64,000 nt of DNA from Isoetes taiwanensis (Eukaryota > Streptophyta > Lycopodiopsida > Isoetales > Isoetaceae). Made by a program: the position numbers and the translations under genes. Below the pieces are notes generated by a model, which was not told the origin of the DNA, did not search any database, and worked only from the letters and a program-made list of their open reading frames with translations. Positions 1 to 12,299 of the stretch are shown here, piece by piece. The stretch covers positions 7,246,438 to 7,310,437 of the forward strand of contig JAJEKV010000040.1 in NCBI GenBank assembly GCA_021234155.1, read 5' to 3'. Positions within the stretch are counted from its first letter, which is position 1. Every line of letters starts with the position of its first letter.

Positions 1-2120
1 TTTTTGGAATTGGTGAGGTCATACTTTCCTCGCTACTAATACAAAACAATTGGAAGGAGAATTGTTTTCAACTTCTTTTCGACAAACCACCCGCTGCCAA
101 AGCAGTATGTACCACTCTCGGCTTAGATTGGTAAATTTGATATGACTTTGGTGAAAGACAACTTGGTGATAGTATGGATGAGTGCATACATGCTAACAAA
201 TAATGAAAGCGGTACCGCCTTCAAGTTGATACGCTCTAAATCATCATCAATTGTGCAAAGAAGATAAAAGTATTCATTGATAACTTCAATAAGTATATCC
301 AAATCCAAAGTGGATATATCAAAGTATACAAAATCACCTACATGAACAACAAAATGTATCGGGCTGTCAGCTTGACTATTTATAATTTGTTTCCAACTAA
401 CTATTTACAAATTGTTTCGTGTGTTGCAAGGCAGTAGTTATTGATGAACTTGTTATCCGCCTGCTCACCGTACCATCACAAATGTAGAGTAATAGAGATC
501 AAAAGAAACCGGCCGAGGAACTCAAGTAACATTGCCGCATCCAACCTCTCAAGATTTCCACTACTCCATATCAAAGAAATCCACAAATTGTGCTCTTCAA
601 TAATGTTCTCCAGCTTATCATCCATTGCAAGTTGATACAACAATGGAAAATGGAATCCACTAGCAACCTTCGAACTTGACTTAAATTCTTCTCAATCCTC
701 ATGTTTGCCGCACAATAGCTTGTATAAGGTGGATGTTCGTCTTATAACCGAAATATCAACCAAAATACATCTTTCAAAGGTATTGAGGAAACCGGGTGCA
801 TAATCTTTTCCAAAGGTTTCATGAACACCGGTTTGTCACCATGTCCGTAACGTGAAGACATTTTACCACAAAACTCTTGTCCCCAAATAAAACAAACCTG
901 TATAAGTAATGACACAACTTCAGAACACCTCCTTTGTATTGAAAACCACCACATAGATGCAGACCATATAGCCAAGTCATAGTAAACATTTACCTTGTTT
1001 GGGCACCTAGCCATCAGCCCCGAATAAAACTATCTTGTTTTTTGTATACCTATAATGTGTGTGGGCCAGGTATTTCCAAGTTTTTCGACTTTGAATATGT
1101 TTTAACCAAAACAACTACTGAGGTCCATAATCAATAGCTTTCTACTCACCATGATATTCTCACATAAAAGTTGCTTTTACTTGTTGAACCCGGGCCGGCT
1201 CAACACTTGGCCGGGGCAACCGCCTGCTCAACACTTGTTTCAGCCGTCTTGGCAATCAGATCAACACAATGTTGAACCATTGTTATTGTACTATATTTGC
1301 TCTCTCAAACTATATTTTGAACAAAAGTCGCCTAACACTTGTTTCCTTAAATGTCGTCTCAATTATATTTGGCTCAACTATAGTTGGTTGAACTATAGTT
1401 TCACTCTCCTTTCTTTCACTTTATTGATGATGTTTGATTTTTCATTATCAAATTTGTTTTGAAATCACAGACCTACACATTAGAACAAAAACAATTAAAC
1501 AACCATTGCGGTGCTAATTTAAATTTTTTTTTATTAATAACACTAAATGGCTGCTACAATGAACACTCAAATACCTTCTAATGGCTACAATATCTTCATT
1601 GATATGGAATTATCTCCAATTGTCTCCTCGCATGAATCAAGGCCACCTAATTTTCATGTAATAGACTCTTTTGATTGAGATGTAGAATCATTTTTGTCAT
1701 TCAGAGCATCAAGTAGCTTGAAACAGAATACTCTTTTGGAGTTGGACCCCTCGATCTTCACTTCAACAAACAGTTAGCGGCGATTGACCTCGCCGTGATG
1801 ATGTAAGTTTCCCAAGTAGCAAAAGATTATTAAGTGCTACAAGTAAGCCATCTGTTGTTTGGTCGCAACTCTAAACTTGTATTCTCATCACTTAATGCAT
1901 CTTTCGCATTCTTCTTGCTTCTCGAATGGATAAGTCCTCTTAGATGCTTCTCCTTTTCCTCGCTTGCTTTATCTTTTGCTTTTCTGCTTCTTTGAACCCG
2001 TGACTCTTTGATTTGGGTGAAAATTTCCCTTCTCTCGAATGTTCCCACCACTTCTATCTCTCTCGTGTCACCTCTCTCTTTGATGTGATCAATTTCTTTT
2101 CCCCTCAACAACACTATAAC
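1..2120. other. AT-rich intergenic DNA, no recognised gene
   Basis: I recognise no protein family on either strand. Minus-strand frames at 123-308 and 742-1014 are open, but no conserved motif is visible and stop codons separate them. The composition resembles decayed transposon DNA. Confidence 0.4.
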
Positions 2121-2124
2121 CCCA

Positions 2125-2420
2125 AATGCCCATGTGTAGTTTTTTATTGTCTTTTTTGCAAAAAACAACACTTAAAAGCCAACGCATAGTACTATCGTTC
2201 CAAAATGCGGTGAAACAACGCTGTGAGCTTTTTAGTACTTTTCACACACAAAAACATGTAGAAGTTTATGCGTGGTTTTTAGATAAAAAACAACCTATAA
2301 TTTTATGTAGTTTTGCTTTTAAGAAAACAACTGCAATTTTATGTATAGTTTTTTCTCAAAAATAAAAACTACGCAAGGTTTTTAGATGTGATATTCACTT
2401 AAAAACAATGCATGGTATGG
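2125..2420. repeat. cluster of short AGTTTT/AAAACT mini-hairpins
   Basis: Several short inverted repeats lie within 300 bp. Each has a GTTTT-type arm, an A/T-rich loop and an AAAAC-type arm, usually preceded by ATGTA, GTGTA or GCGTG. Examples are near 2137-2167, 2273-2292, 2309-2332 and 2345-2370. The motifs recur at irregular intervals. They could be subterminal repeats of a DNA transposon, but I found no matching ends. Confidence 0.4.
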
Positions 2421-2699
2421 TGTTTTGAGTTGTCATGAGGAAACAAAATTACAATGCAATGGTAACAAATAAATTATTGCATTGTTTAATGAGTATACAT
2501 TTTCGATTTCAATTTTTTAGTATACAATCACATATTATTCATTTCAAAAGTATCATCTTATTTTCAAATAATGGATTCCAAACTTTACAAGCTCAAAATG
2601 CGCAATATATTATGAAATATATTCTACAATGTATAAAATGTAATGTAGCAAAGAACAGTATAATGTGATCTACAATTTACAATTAGCTTTATGTTTTAA

Positions 2700-2993
2700 A
2701 AACAGGGGGCGTCCGTATCTGCAATGCCAAAAACAAGAATATTAGACCTACAAGAATATTTATTTGTTCCCTGTTTGCAACATAAACATAAACATGAATG
2801 TTCTATGCTGTCCTCTAAAATTTGAAGAACCAACAAATGAGATGCAAATAGCAAATAGAGAAGAACACCAGCTATACCTGAAACAGGGTAGTCTTGAAGC
2901 TGCTAGTGAGATCCTTCGTTGTTGGCAAAATTGCAAGTGCTTGCTGTCAAAAGACCTGGTTTTCAGATTCCAGATTGGAGAGTTTTTCTTTAA
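2700..2993 (-). pseudogene. myosin XI tail exon remnant
   Basis: A minus-strand segment from 2993 to 2878 reads as the end of the plant myosin XI coiled coil, with the block KLSNLESENQV followed by QQALA. An AG acceptor lies just before it (2995-2994) and a CAG/GTATAG donor just after it (2878/2877). After an intron of about 157 bp, an acceptor at 2720-2719 opens a stub beginning IRTPP, like the RTPEN that follows this exon in the family, but it reaches a stop after nine codons. The expected arginine codon after QV is TGA, consistent with a CpG transition in CGA. I saw no flanking motor, IQ or globular-tail exons, so this is most likely a truncated genomic copy. The family match is from memory of plant myosin XI. 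Confidence 0.6.
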
Positions 2994-4639
2994 CTGGGTT
3001 GCAAAGAATAATAATACCTGTCATCTTCCTTACGAATCAAAGTTCTTGACAAGAGGGCAGGAAAAGAAGAACAAAAGATATTAAAAGCATAATGAGAAAG
3101 TGTGAATATATGCCAATAATAGTCTTGAGATTCTCAAATTTAACAAATGTGCAAAAACAGTTTGTTGGAAACGAGGCAGTAGATATCCTGGGGCCCATTA
3201 ATCGATACAGATCAAATAGGCTTTACAATGTGGCTGGCAAGATTGAAATTACAACTTTGAATGCCATATCAAATCAGACACTAAGGGTGTAGAAAGAAAC
3301 CATTCAAGACATGTATACAACAGACACCTTTGCACAATCCTTGTGTCCCTCTTCATCAGAAATCATCGCATGCCTCCGCCATTTCCATAACCAACCCCCG
3401 ATCGCATCACCACACATGTGAATCTCAAGATAAGAAAAATTTAAAAAAATAGCATGGAGATACTCATACGGTGCCAATCTGGAGTCCGACCTCTTCCCGT
3501 ATCCAGTTGTAATCCATTGAGCTCCTCGCTTAGCGGTTTGCTTTTGTCGCCACGCCTGTCATTACACCGCACTCTGCTCGAACGTCGGCCCCATGCTCAC
3601 AAACGCGGCCTGCTAATTTCTATTTGCCTTCGAATCGATACAAAACAAAACAGAAGGTTTAGATCCTTCAAATCCGACAATGTAAAACAATGAAAAGCAA
3701 AGATGGGAATCACTGACCTCCAAGGGGCGGGAGTGTCAGATACCGGAAGGGCCGTGAGTTGATCCGCTTGTGGGGGTCGAGTAGGAGGCCGAGCCGACCT
3801 TCACTAGATGTCAATAGGTTTCTCGTATGCGTAGTGCCTCGATAGGGTTTCAATGGGAACATGCATTTGTAATTATCCCGCCCATTGGATGGGAGGGTTG
3901 ATGATTAATTTGAATTATTGCACACTTTATCATTGCTATTTTTGTCTGATGATCCTCGCATATTCTCAAAAATATGCCGCATCTGGTGGGAAAAATTACA
4001 CCGACCCACATATTGATGCTCACCATATGCAAGTAATAATGTGATAAAATACGTGTCAAAAAGATAAATACATGGCTCTAGACCATTGCAAGTAAAGGAA
4101 ATTCCATGAGGGAATTTCTTCAGGCGGCCCCCAAGCGGCGAAGCTACAGTGCCACCGAGTCTGACGAGCTACCGAGAGAATATTCTTGAGGGAATATTTC
4201 GAGGCAATGGACTTTCCCGCATGTAATGCATGCTAGGGTGAATTACATCATGACCTCCGAAGTCGTGTGGGCTATGGTGGCTTTAGATTCGTGGTGCCGA
4301 ACAAAGATCCCCATAAGCTCCCCTTCCCATCCTCTTCTTTTGTCGATTTTTACCGCAATGCATTGCCCAGTTCAATTTCTATGGTGGCTGCTTCTTCCTC
4401 CTTCCACCTTCCTACTTCTTGCACAAGTTAATCTACAGTTATGGCCATCGGACAAAAGAACGACAAGTGTGCATTACGTATGGTTAGTGATAAATTAGGT
4501 TAAGTGATACCTTTTAAGCTTTTTATAAGTTTAACCATTGGATTATAAACCATTGAATTGTCAAACATAAACAATAAATACCTGAAAATATACAAATACA
4601 TGACTGATTCACTAGTTTGCAAAATCAAGGCTTCACTGC
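2994..4639. other. intergenic, no recognised gene
   Basis: Short open frames occur on both strands but none shows a family motif. The 3450-3800 part is somewhat richer in GC. Nothing structured stands out. Confidence 0.35.
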
Positions 4640-5965
4640 TGAGCTCCAATGAAGCCGATGCAAGCAGAAAGACTCCACGAATCACTTGTACAGAAACCCG
4701 TGACTGTTGGTTCAAAAAGTAAAGATTCGCTTCAAGTTGACATGGAATATGATGACGTGGCACTCCAACTAGATGACATGTCATGCCAAGTAAGGAAGGC
4801 CAACCAAGAATGAAGTACAACCTTGGTTTTTCATGGGGTGGTGTGGCAATGTTTGGCGACATGGCAAGATATGCATGATGTGGACATAATGGCTAAGGAT
4901 TTTTAAAAGAAATAGGACAACTTTCAATGTTTCATGAAGGAATTACCAAGGGAATATTGGGGCACTAAGAAAAACCTACTTATCCCACTCAAAAACAAAC
5001 ATTTCAAAAAATTGGCCTAGTCATTCTTTATGTAAAGTGCATAAAAATGCTTGATCATCATGTGACATGCCACATCATCCAAAGAAATGCCATGCCACCA
5101 TATTGAAACATGTTTTTTTTTTTAAGTTGCAAAATTGTCTATGCACATTCTTTTCCACCTCACCACTCATCTTTGTCACCTCACAATACTCATGTCATGT
5201 CATCTTCCATAATTTTTGCATATAGTCACTTTCCCAAAAAAAAAAGTTTGCTCTTTTTTTTATGCCACCTCATCATTTCTAGTGTCATATCATTGTCATA
5301 TCACCTTGTGTGTGTGTGCTAATTATTCACCCGTATCATGACTCCACCAATGAAGCAAATTTCGACCACAACCTGCGAAAACTTTAACATGTAATAGAGA
5401 TCTTGAACCAATATATGGCACTCCAAGTAGATAATATGTCATGCCAAGCAAGCAAGGCCAACCAAAAATACGGTTTTTCATGCAGTGGTGTGGCAATGTT
5501 TGGGCACGTGGCAAGATATAGATGATGTGGACATGATGATGAAGCATTCTTGCAAGAAATATGACAACTTTTAACGTTTCATAAAGAAATTGGCAAGGCG
5601 ATTTAGGGACACTAAAAAAAACCTACTTCTCACTAAAAAAACCTTTTTCCAAAAATTGGCCTAGTCATTTTCTATCTAAAGTGCATGAAATGCTTAGTCA
5701 TCATGTGACATGCCACACCATCCAAAGAAAGGCTGCCTAATTTTTTAGGAACATGTTTTTTAAAGCTGCAAAATTGTTCACACATTCTTCATTTTTCCAT
5801 CTCTTCGTATTTTGCCACCTCACCAAATTTATGCCATGTCATCTCCCATAATTTTTTCATATAGTCATTTTCTTAAAAGAAGAAGAAGAAGTTTGCTTGC
5901 TCTTTTGATGCCCTTATCATTTCTAATGCCATATCATTATCATGTCACCTAACGTACCACTATTC
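4640..5965. repeat. tandem duplication, period about 658 bp, two copies
   Basis: Copy A (about 4640-5310) and copy B (about 5335-5965) share the same ordered landmarks. These include GGCACTCCAA near 4759 and 5417, ATGTCATGCCAAG, GGTGTGGCAATGTTTGG, ATTGGCCTAGTCATT, CATCATGTGACATGCCACA and a closing TCATATCATT motif. Small indels and substitutions separate the copies. Both contain many CCACCTCA and CATGTCATC words and no coding signal, so this is non-coding tandem repeat DNA. Confidence 0.75.
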
Positions 5966-6429
5966 CACTTTGCATTGCCACTCTGCACCAACAAATTAAT
6001 GAAGCACACAACTTGCGAAAACCTAAAGGCAGCAAGCCATCACCAAAGGGGGGACAATAGCAACCAAGGTGCCTCTAAACGTTTTTGAGATCCACCTTTG
6101 GGTATGACCCTCTTGTGAGGTCAGAGTAATAAAGTCTCAAACCTGCTCCACATGGAAGTAATAACGTCTATAGCTCTCAAACCCCATTCCAAACTAGATC
6201 CAAACCCCATTCCACTGGGCCCTATTGCTTCTGTGTCTTCAATCATAACTTGATCATGTCCCAAGTGTAACGATTGTACCGGACTTCCATAACGTGAAAC
6301 CCCAGCAATAACCTAGCAACAATGTGGTTGCCTTTACGCTTCCGGATGAAATGTAGTTGTTTTCATCGGCTAACCAGGGTGCACCATTTTTAACATGCAT
6401 GCGGTGCCATGGCAATCCAATATAACAGA

Positions 6430-7490
6430 GTGGGCATGTTGGTTTCACATGGCATGTTTGAGCCACCTTGGCATGTTGGAGCCTAGGTTGTCTTGGAGCC
6501 CACCTTGGCGTGGCAGGCCACCTTGGCATGTTGGGCCTAGGTGGCATGTTTAAACCACCTTGGCATATTGAGGCCTAGGTGGAATGTTGAAACCACCTTG
6601 GCATGTTTTGGGCCTGGAGGTGGCATGTTGGGCCGTGGTATGTTTGAGCCACCTTGGCATGTTAGACCCGAAGGCATATTTGAAGCCCACCTTGGCATGT
6701 TTGAGCCTAGGTGGCATGTTCAGGGGCCTAGGTGGCATGTTTAGACAACCTTGGCATCTTTGAACCTAGGTGGCATGTTGGGGCCGCAGCAGCAGCGTAT
6801 TTGAACCTAGGTGGCATGTTGGACCACCTTGGCATGTTTGGGCACCTCGGCATGTTGGGCCACCTTGGCATGTTGGAGCCTGGGTGGCATGTTTCAAACC
6901 ACTTTGGCATGTCGGGCTGGGTGGCATGAATACATGGCATGTTTGAGCCACCTTGGCATGTTGGAACCTAGTGGCATTTGGAGGCGGGCATGGCATGATT
7001 GAGCCACCTTGTGTTTGAGCCCTTGGCATGTTGGAGCCCTGGGTGTGTTTGACCACCTTGGCATGTTTGAGCCTGGGTGGCATGTTGGAGGCTTGTAGCT
7101 GTTCGAGGCCACCTTGGCATGTTGGAGCCTAGGTGGCACGTTGAACCCACCTTGGCATGTTTGAGCCACCTTGGCGTATTGGAGCCCTGGGTGGCATGTT
7201 GGGCTTGCATGGCATATTTGAGCCACCTGCATGTTTGAGCCTGGGTGGCATGTTGGAACCACCTTGTCTGAGGGAGGCTAGATGGCATGTGGGGGCATGT
7301 TGGGCCACCTTGGCATGTTTGAGCCACCTCGTATTTGGAACCTCGTGGCATGTTTGAGCCACCTTGGCATATTCGAGCCCTGGGTGGAATGTTGGAACCA
7401 CCTTGGCATGTTGGAGCCTAGGTGGCATGTTGGAAGAGCTGCGTGGTATGTTTGAGCCACCTTGGCATGTTAGCCCGGATGACATGTTGA
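6430..7490. repeat. 38-bp satellite of two alternating 19-bp half-units
   Basis: About 1.06 kb is built from two alternating half-units, GCCACCTTGGCATGTTKGA and GCCTAGGTGGCATGTTKGA. They share GGCATGTTKGA and differ in the first eight bases. GCCACCT in one is the reverse complement of AGGTGGC in the next, so each compound unit can fold with a 7-bp stem. Units vary by single-base changes and small indels. Long open frames on both strands here (CHLGSNMPR-like and GMFEPPWHV-like repeats) come from the periodicity and are not genes. Confidence 0.9.
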
Positions 7491-7499
7491 AATTATGCT

Positions 7500-7517
7500 T
7501 CCTCTCTCTCTCTCTCT
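7500..7517. repeat. (CT)n microsatellite
   Basis: A run of about nine CT dinucleotides lies directly after the satellite. Confidence 0.9.
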
Positions 7518-8104
7518 TTGTTACTTTAGAGAATATGGTTTAGGACTTTAGAAATGGCTAAATTGAATGGAATTTTAGCAAATTTTCATATGCGATGGAT
7601 AAATGGTGTTCTTTTGACTAGGAAAAATAGTCTTGCTAAGTTTGGTTTTAGGCGGTGTATGAAAGGGGAGAAAATGATGTATAAAGAGATGATGTTTTGG
7701 GTGGAATGATGGTAGTAAAGCCTTGCTTAGGAAATAGCAAATCATGCCTTAAATAACATCATGGCAAAAGCTTGGATCGTGCAAAGTATCCCTATTGTGC
7801 TATATATTGAATTTGAGTAGTCTTCCAATTAACCTTTGGGTCTTTAACTGACTTCAAGTGTTCAATATGATTAGGTGATCAAATGTCCTTCAAAAATGCC
7901 TATATGTTTAGAGCTATCCATCTTTGGTTCTTCATATCAACTTCTACAAGTGCGATGGATGTCTTCAATTTCATGCTCTACAAGCTCCACAACACATGTA
8001 TGAAGTCAAATGCTAGTGAAGTGTGTCAAACATATATAACTTGTATGTTGCCATTTTGTGGCGGTAATGGCATGGACAACTTGATCATACATGGTGCAAA
8101 ACCT
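7518..8104. other. no recognised feature
   Basis: AT-rich sequence with a few short open frames and no family match that I can support. Confidence 0.35.
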
Positions 8105-8295
8105 TAAAGCCACACCTCGAAAAAACACTACCTTAAAAAACACCTTAAAAACATCCTTCAAAAAACCATCTGACTGAGAAAAGCTTCTTCATCCTTAAAA
8201 GAACTACACCTCCTTTAGAAACCACCCATTCTTTAAAAAAAACTTCGTATCCTTAAAAAAACTCTGACATATCCTTGGAAAACCACGCCCCATAT
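8105..8295. repeat. CCTTAAAAAAC-type low-complexity repeat
   Basis: Degenerate repetition of CCTTAAAAAA(C) and CCTTCAAAAAACC words with short spacers over about 190 bp. It has no fixed period and no coding potential. Confidence 0.6.
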
Positions 8296-10070
8296 AACTA
8301 CGTGTAGGTTTTAAATCTTCTCAAAACAGCGTATTTTGTTTTTCTTTGTTGTTTCGGCCATTGGACAAATGTTGGGGTTGTAGTATACGGAAGGTTGAAT
8401 CCATGGCCCAACCACCTTGGCGCTCCATCTTGTGACCTCCAACATCATGTCATCTTGGATGACTAGGATCCATAGCCGGTCAGCGGGTCGCCGGCATTAG
8501 GATTCGAGTGGTGAAAATCACCTTCGGGAGGCTTTCAATCGTCAATCCCACTCTCGAGGCTTTCCCAGTCAAGTGCAAGCACCGCCTCACAGGGTGAAAT
8601 GTGGTGAGATTGAATGACAAAATATTTTCGATTGTGATCTTATTGAAATAAAAGTATGGACAACATCATTGAACAAGGTATGGAGCTGACATCACGTTAT
8701 GTAGTCTCTGACATCAACACTCCATGGATCTTAATTTTAGGGATCTTCAGAGTATTCTCTTGCATTATGCCGGTTGCCACATCCTCTGCGACATCGTGAA
8801 TCGGTATGTAATTTCGCTCGTGACCACAGGTCATACGTATTTGCGGTCCCAGTGCTCTTGCGATGTCCTGGCGTGTCATTCCAATACTTCTAAGCTCTTG
8901 TCTGGTATGGCGATCCGGGATGCGGGCATGGACCCAATCCTCTGCATTTAATGAAAGGGTGTAGCGTTAATGATTGCGTACTGCGTATATTAAATTACTG
9001 GCTAAATCAAGCACCATTTTCCATCTACTTTCCTTTGTGTAAGCGAAGCAAGCATCCTCTGCCCGGTCGGCCAAATGCGGTTACCTATCCCCGGGTACCC
9101 CTCTTCGTGGTTGTCTCCATCGGTGGCGGGCACATGGTCATCCACAACCTCTCACCGTTGCGGCCTTGCGGTGATGCCCATGGATAAGCGGACACGATGG
9201 GTAGTTTGTAGCTCAATGATCACCCCCCTTTGCTCTAAGGCATCCATGGTGGTCTCTTCCACGATGAATTGAAGTCAACAGCATCTTCATAGTGCGGACA
9301 CCTCTGCACGTGCACCTTCCGCTGCGCCATTCGTGATGTGCTGCGGGGCGTAATGCCGCCCAGTAGGCGACTTCCCAATCCTCACGAAATCTTTTGAAAA
9401 GTGGCGTTGGGGAGGCGATGGTTGCTTCCCTCGGTGACCCCCTAGCAAGCTATTTGCCCCTCCGGAACTCCCACGTAAGGGACTAACTTGTGAGGCCGGT
9501 TGCAGCCAGTACAACCAACCGTTGGGTTCCTTTGGACTCATGTCGTCAAGCGCAAGCTCCGACAATATACATTATCGGTGCATCGGCCGAACATGGTTCA
9601 TACTGGCGGTTGTTGGGGCGGATGGGAACATGTATGTTCGCGTGACTGCAACCCTCATCAACCCATACACACACTCATTGAATGCGTGACACCAACTTTG
9701 GGGTGCTGGAAAGCCATTGTGTCTTTGAGTCGGGTAGAGGCCGTCAATTAAATGAACAAGTTCTTGGGATCTTGGGTGGGGTAACTTGTAGAGTGGATAG
9801 GCTGATAGGTTCCACCATCGTCAAGTATCATCTGATTTCCTCCTCGACATTTGTGTCATCCTCGGTGTCATGAAGGTCATAATCACTATCATTTTCATCT
9901 GAAATCGGCTCAGGTGATACGGTGTCTACCTCACGCCATTCTGGACACTCTACTTGGAAGACAAATATAGACTATCACATTGCAGACACTCTTTGCGCAA
10001 AGCGCAATCTATAATTCAATTGAAAACAAGCGAGCCTTGATTGAAGAAATCATTAAAATTTACCTATAAT
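8296..10070. other. intergenic, possibly decayed element, unassigned
   Basis: The 9040-9720 part has higher GC and longer open frames on both strands (for example minus 9287-9565), but I recognise no domain. It could be a decayed retroelement. Confidence 0.3.
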
Positions 10071-10071
10071 T

Positions 10072-10352
10072 AAATCCCTATAGTTAAAAAGCTATAGTAA
10101 AAAGGGCCTATAGTGGCAACCTATAGTAAATACTATGGTAAAAATAGCTAGGGTAAATGCTATGGTAAAAAGGACTACGGTAAAAATAACCTATGGTAAA
10201 TGCCTATAGTAGAGATACTATGGCAAAAATAGCCCTTTAGTAAAAATAGCCTATGGTAAAAAAAATATTAGCCTATAGTAAAAAATAACCTATAGTTAAG
10301 CATATAGTAAATACCTATAGTAAAAAAGGCCTAGGTAAAAAAAATAGCCTAC
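10072..10352. repeat. minisatellite of CCTATAGTAAAAATAG-like units
   Basis: About 280 bp of imperfect repeats around CCTATAGTAAAAATAG, with variants such as CTATGGTAAAAA and CCTATAGTAAATA. Units are 14-20 bp. The sequence is A/T-rich and non-coding. Confidence 0.8.
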
Positions 10353-10689
10353 GATACGCTGCTTACTCCCACAAGCACACTGCGCCCTCACTTAAAGCTT
10401 ATGAGGAAGGATACAGCGTCTTGGTGCCCATAAATAGCCCTTGAAGCTCGCGCAAGGATTAAGCCCGGTAGTCCTTACCGCAGGCAAGATCACGGGCAAA
10501 GATCCGGGTTGATTGAGGCGAACCCTTCTTTCCAATCTTGGGCGAGTCCTGCAAAACCGCCACGGCCCCTATGAAGTGACACGCCACTGGCCCCTAACGG
10601 AAGTGACTAAAATGCAGACACATTTTGACCGTGACACATACAGCCCCTGCCCGAGTGACCGTCACAGACAGAAGCCCCACCTTGCCAGC

Positions 10690-10900
10690 TCTCGGTTCGC
10701 CCAAAGCGGAAACAGTGAGGCCACCCCTCGTTAAAGCACAGGCGTGGCCGAGCAGTGGACTACCCCACCTGCCACGCTCGGGAGTTCGCCCCAAGCCCAG
10801 ACCAGTGAGCCAATACTTCAAGCCCTTTCTTTGATCTGACACTGCCCAGAGCACTGCTGATCGACTGGGGTTCGCCCAGGCCCAGACAGGTGGGGTTACG
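10690..10900. repeat. degenerate tandem repeat, period 85-90 bp, about three copies
   Basis: The motif GTTCGCCCMARGCCCAGACA followed by GTGAGSC recurs near 10696, 10786 and 10871 in an unusually GC-rich stretch (10,380-11,060). I considered structural RNA for this block but found no rRNA or tRNA signature. Confidence 0.45.
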
Positions 10901-11059
10901 GTAGGCCCGTACTGCTTGCCAATTACCATCGCCCCTGCTTGATTCGCGGTTCGCAAGTGGTTGGATTCGCTAGCGAACCCGGTGGAAGTGGCTCTGCAGC
11001 CGGCTCCGCGTCGGCGTGGCCGGGTTCGCTGGGCATGTTGAACTGGGCAGATTTCACGG

Positions 11060-11775
11060 GTTCTTGCAACATGTGTTGGAAGTTGGAATTCTGAATATTG
11101 TAGAGGTTTTAGAATGGCAGCTTCTACATAAGCAAGTTTTCGAGTGTAAAATGTGGCTTCACTTTCAGCTTCTAAATTTTATGTTCTAAGGATGGAGGCT
11201 TGCAAGATCTCTAGAGAAGCACTTTATTTCAACTTTAATTTGTGGCCTAACTTCTATCATAGCTGGGAAGTTGAAGCTTAAATATAAGCTTTGAAATTGG
11301 TAGGTGAATTTAAGATTGCTGTTTATTGTGGAGGTTTTTTTTTTTTTGAAGGATCACATTAACTAATATTAATCCAAAAAAATACAAGAAGAGCGGTATT
11401 AGGGTACTCACACTTTTACGAGGGCAGAGACCCACCTAATAAGTGTACCTATCTACAACTCATACCACAAATCTCCCCGGAGTGTCTACAATGTGGAGGT
11501 TCTTTCCCAGACCAGCTGCCTTGACTGCTCTTTAGGGGGATGCGAATCCCGATAGATATAAGCATGCCTGTTGCCCGGGACTAAAGCACAGCGCCTGCAT
11601 TCTGGGTACCTTCATGCGTCGTCGCTTCCAGATGAGCCTGAAAATCCGGTTCTTCCAACATGTATTGAAAGTTGGAATTCTAAATATTGTAGATGTTTTT
11701 AGAATGGGGGCTTCTATGTAAGCACCCTTTTCAAGTCTAAGTTGTGGTGTCACTTCCAACTTAGTTCTATGTTCT
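11060..11775. repeat. pair of direct repeats, about 120 bp each
   Basis: The segments at about 11060-11190 and 11645-11770 share TTCTTSCAACATGTRTTGRA, GTTGGAATTCTRAATATTG, TTTTAGAATGG and GTGGYKTCACTT in the same order. They are about 585 bp apart. The intervening DNA contains the small retroposon annotated separately. They may be relics of LTRs or of a local duplication. Confidence 0.65.
11337..11491 (-). mobile_element. 155-bp retroposon with 10-bp target duplication
   Basis: A poly-T tract followed by GAAGGATCACATTAAC reads on the minus strand as a retroposon 3' end with a poly-A tail. It is flanked by a perfect 10-bp direct repeat, TGTGGAGGTT, at 11327-11336 and 11492-11501. Such duplications are made by target-primed reverse transcription. 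The length fits a 5'-truncated LINE or a SINE. I see no pol III A/B boxes, so the class is open. Confidence 0.75.
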
Positions 11776-12248
11776 TGTGGTGAAGGTTGAAAAGGATCTG
11801 TAGTTCTAAAGTTATGGCTTATATTCCAACATGGGTTGGAAGTTTAGGTTAACATAGGTTTTGAAATTTGTAATTAATCACGTGTTTTGTTTTTCAGACG
11901 TGACTCACTTCTGACGTTTGTTAAGAGTTGGAGGTTTTGAATGTGGCTATAGTATTCTTACTAAACCATCATTCATTTAAATTCGGATTATGTCATTAAA
12001 TTGGGAGTTTTTCCCTATTTTTATTTCTCTCTACCAGACATTGGTAGACCTATTTTAGCTTTTTCCCCTTCCGATCTTCTTCCCCATTCCGGCCTTCCTC
12101 ATAGACGACTAGTTCCGGTCTTCTTACAGATCTATCTTTCTGTCCATTCTTCGTAGACACACTGTTCTGGCTAGGTGAGCTTAATCTGCCCTTTCTACAA
12201 TTTCTAGGATGCAGTTATTCATGCTATGGTGAGTATGGTTAGCTTTAA

Positions 12249-12297
12249 GATTTTTGCCATGGCTGTGTTATAGATTTTTGCAATGGCTGTGTTATAG
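12249..12297. repeat. 24-bp direct repeat, two copies
   Basis: ATTTTTGCMATGGCTGTGTTATAG occurs twice back to back with one substitution. It is short and non-coding. Confidence 0.8.
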
Positions 12298-12299
12298 GG

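Noticed and set aside
6254-7485. Many overlapping ORFs of 60-127 codons on both strands
   Set aside because: They are by-products of the 19/38-bp satellite, with no independent coding evidence.
10380-11060. GC-rich block considered as rRNA or a spacer
   Set aside because: No recognisable rRNA or tRNA core sequence, and the pattern is a degenerate tandem repeat.
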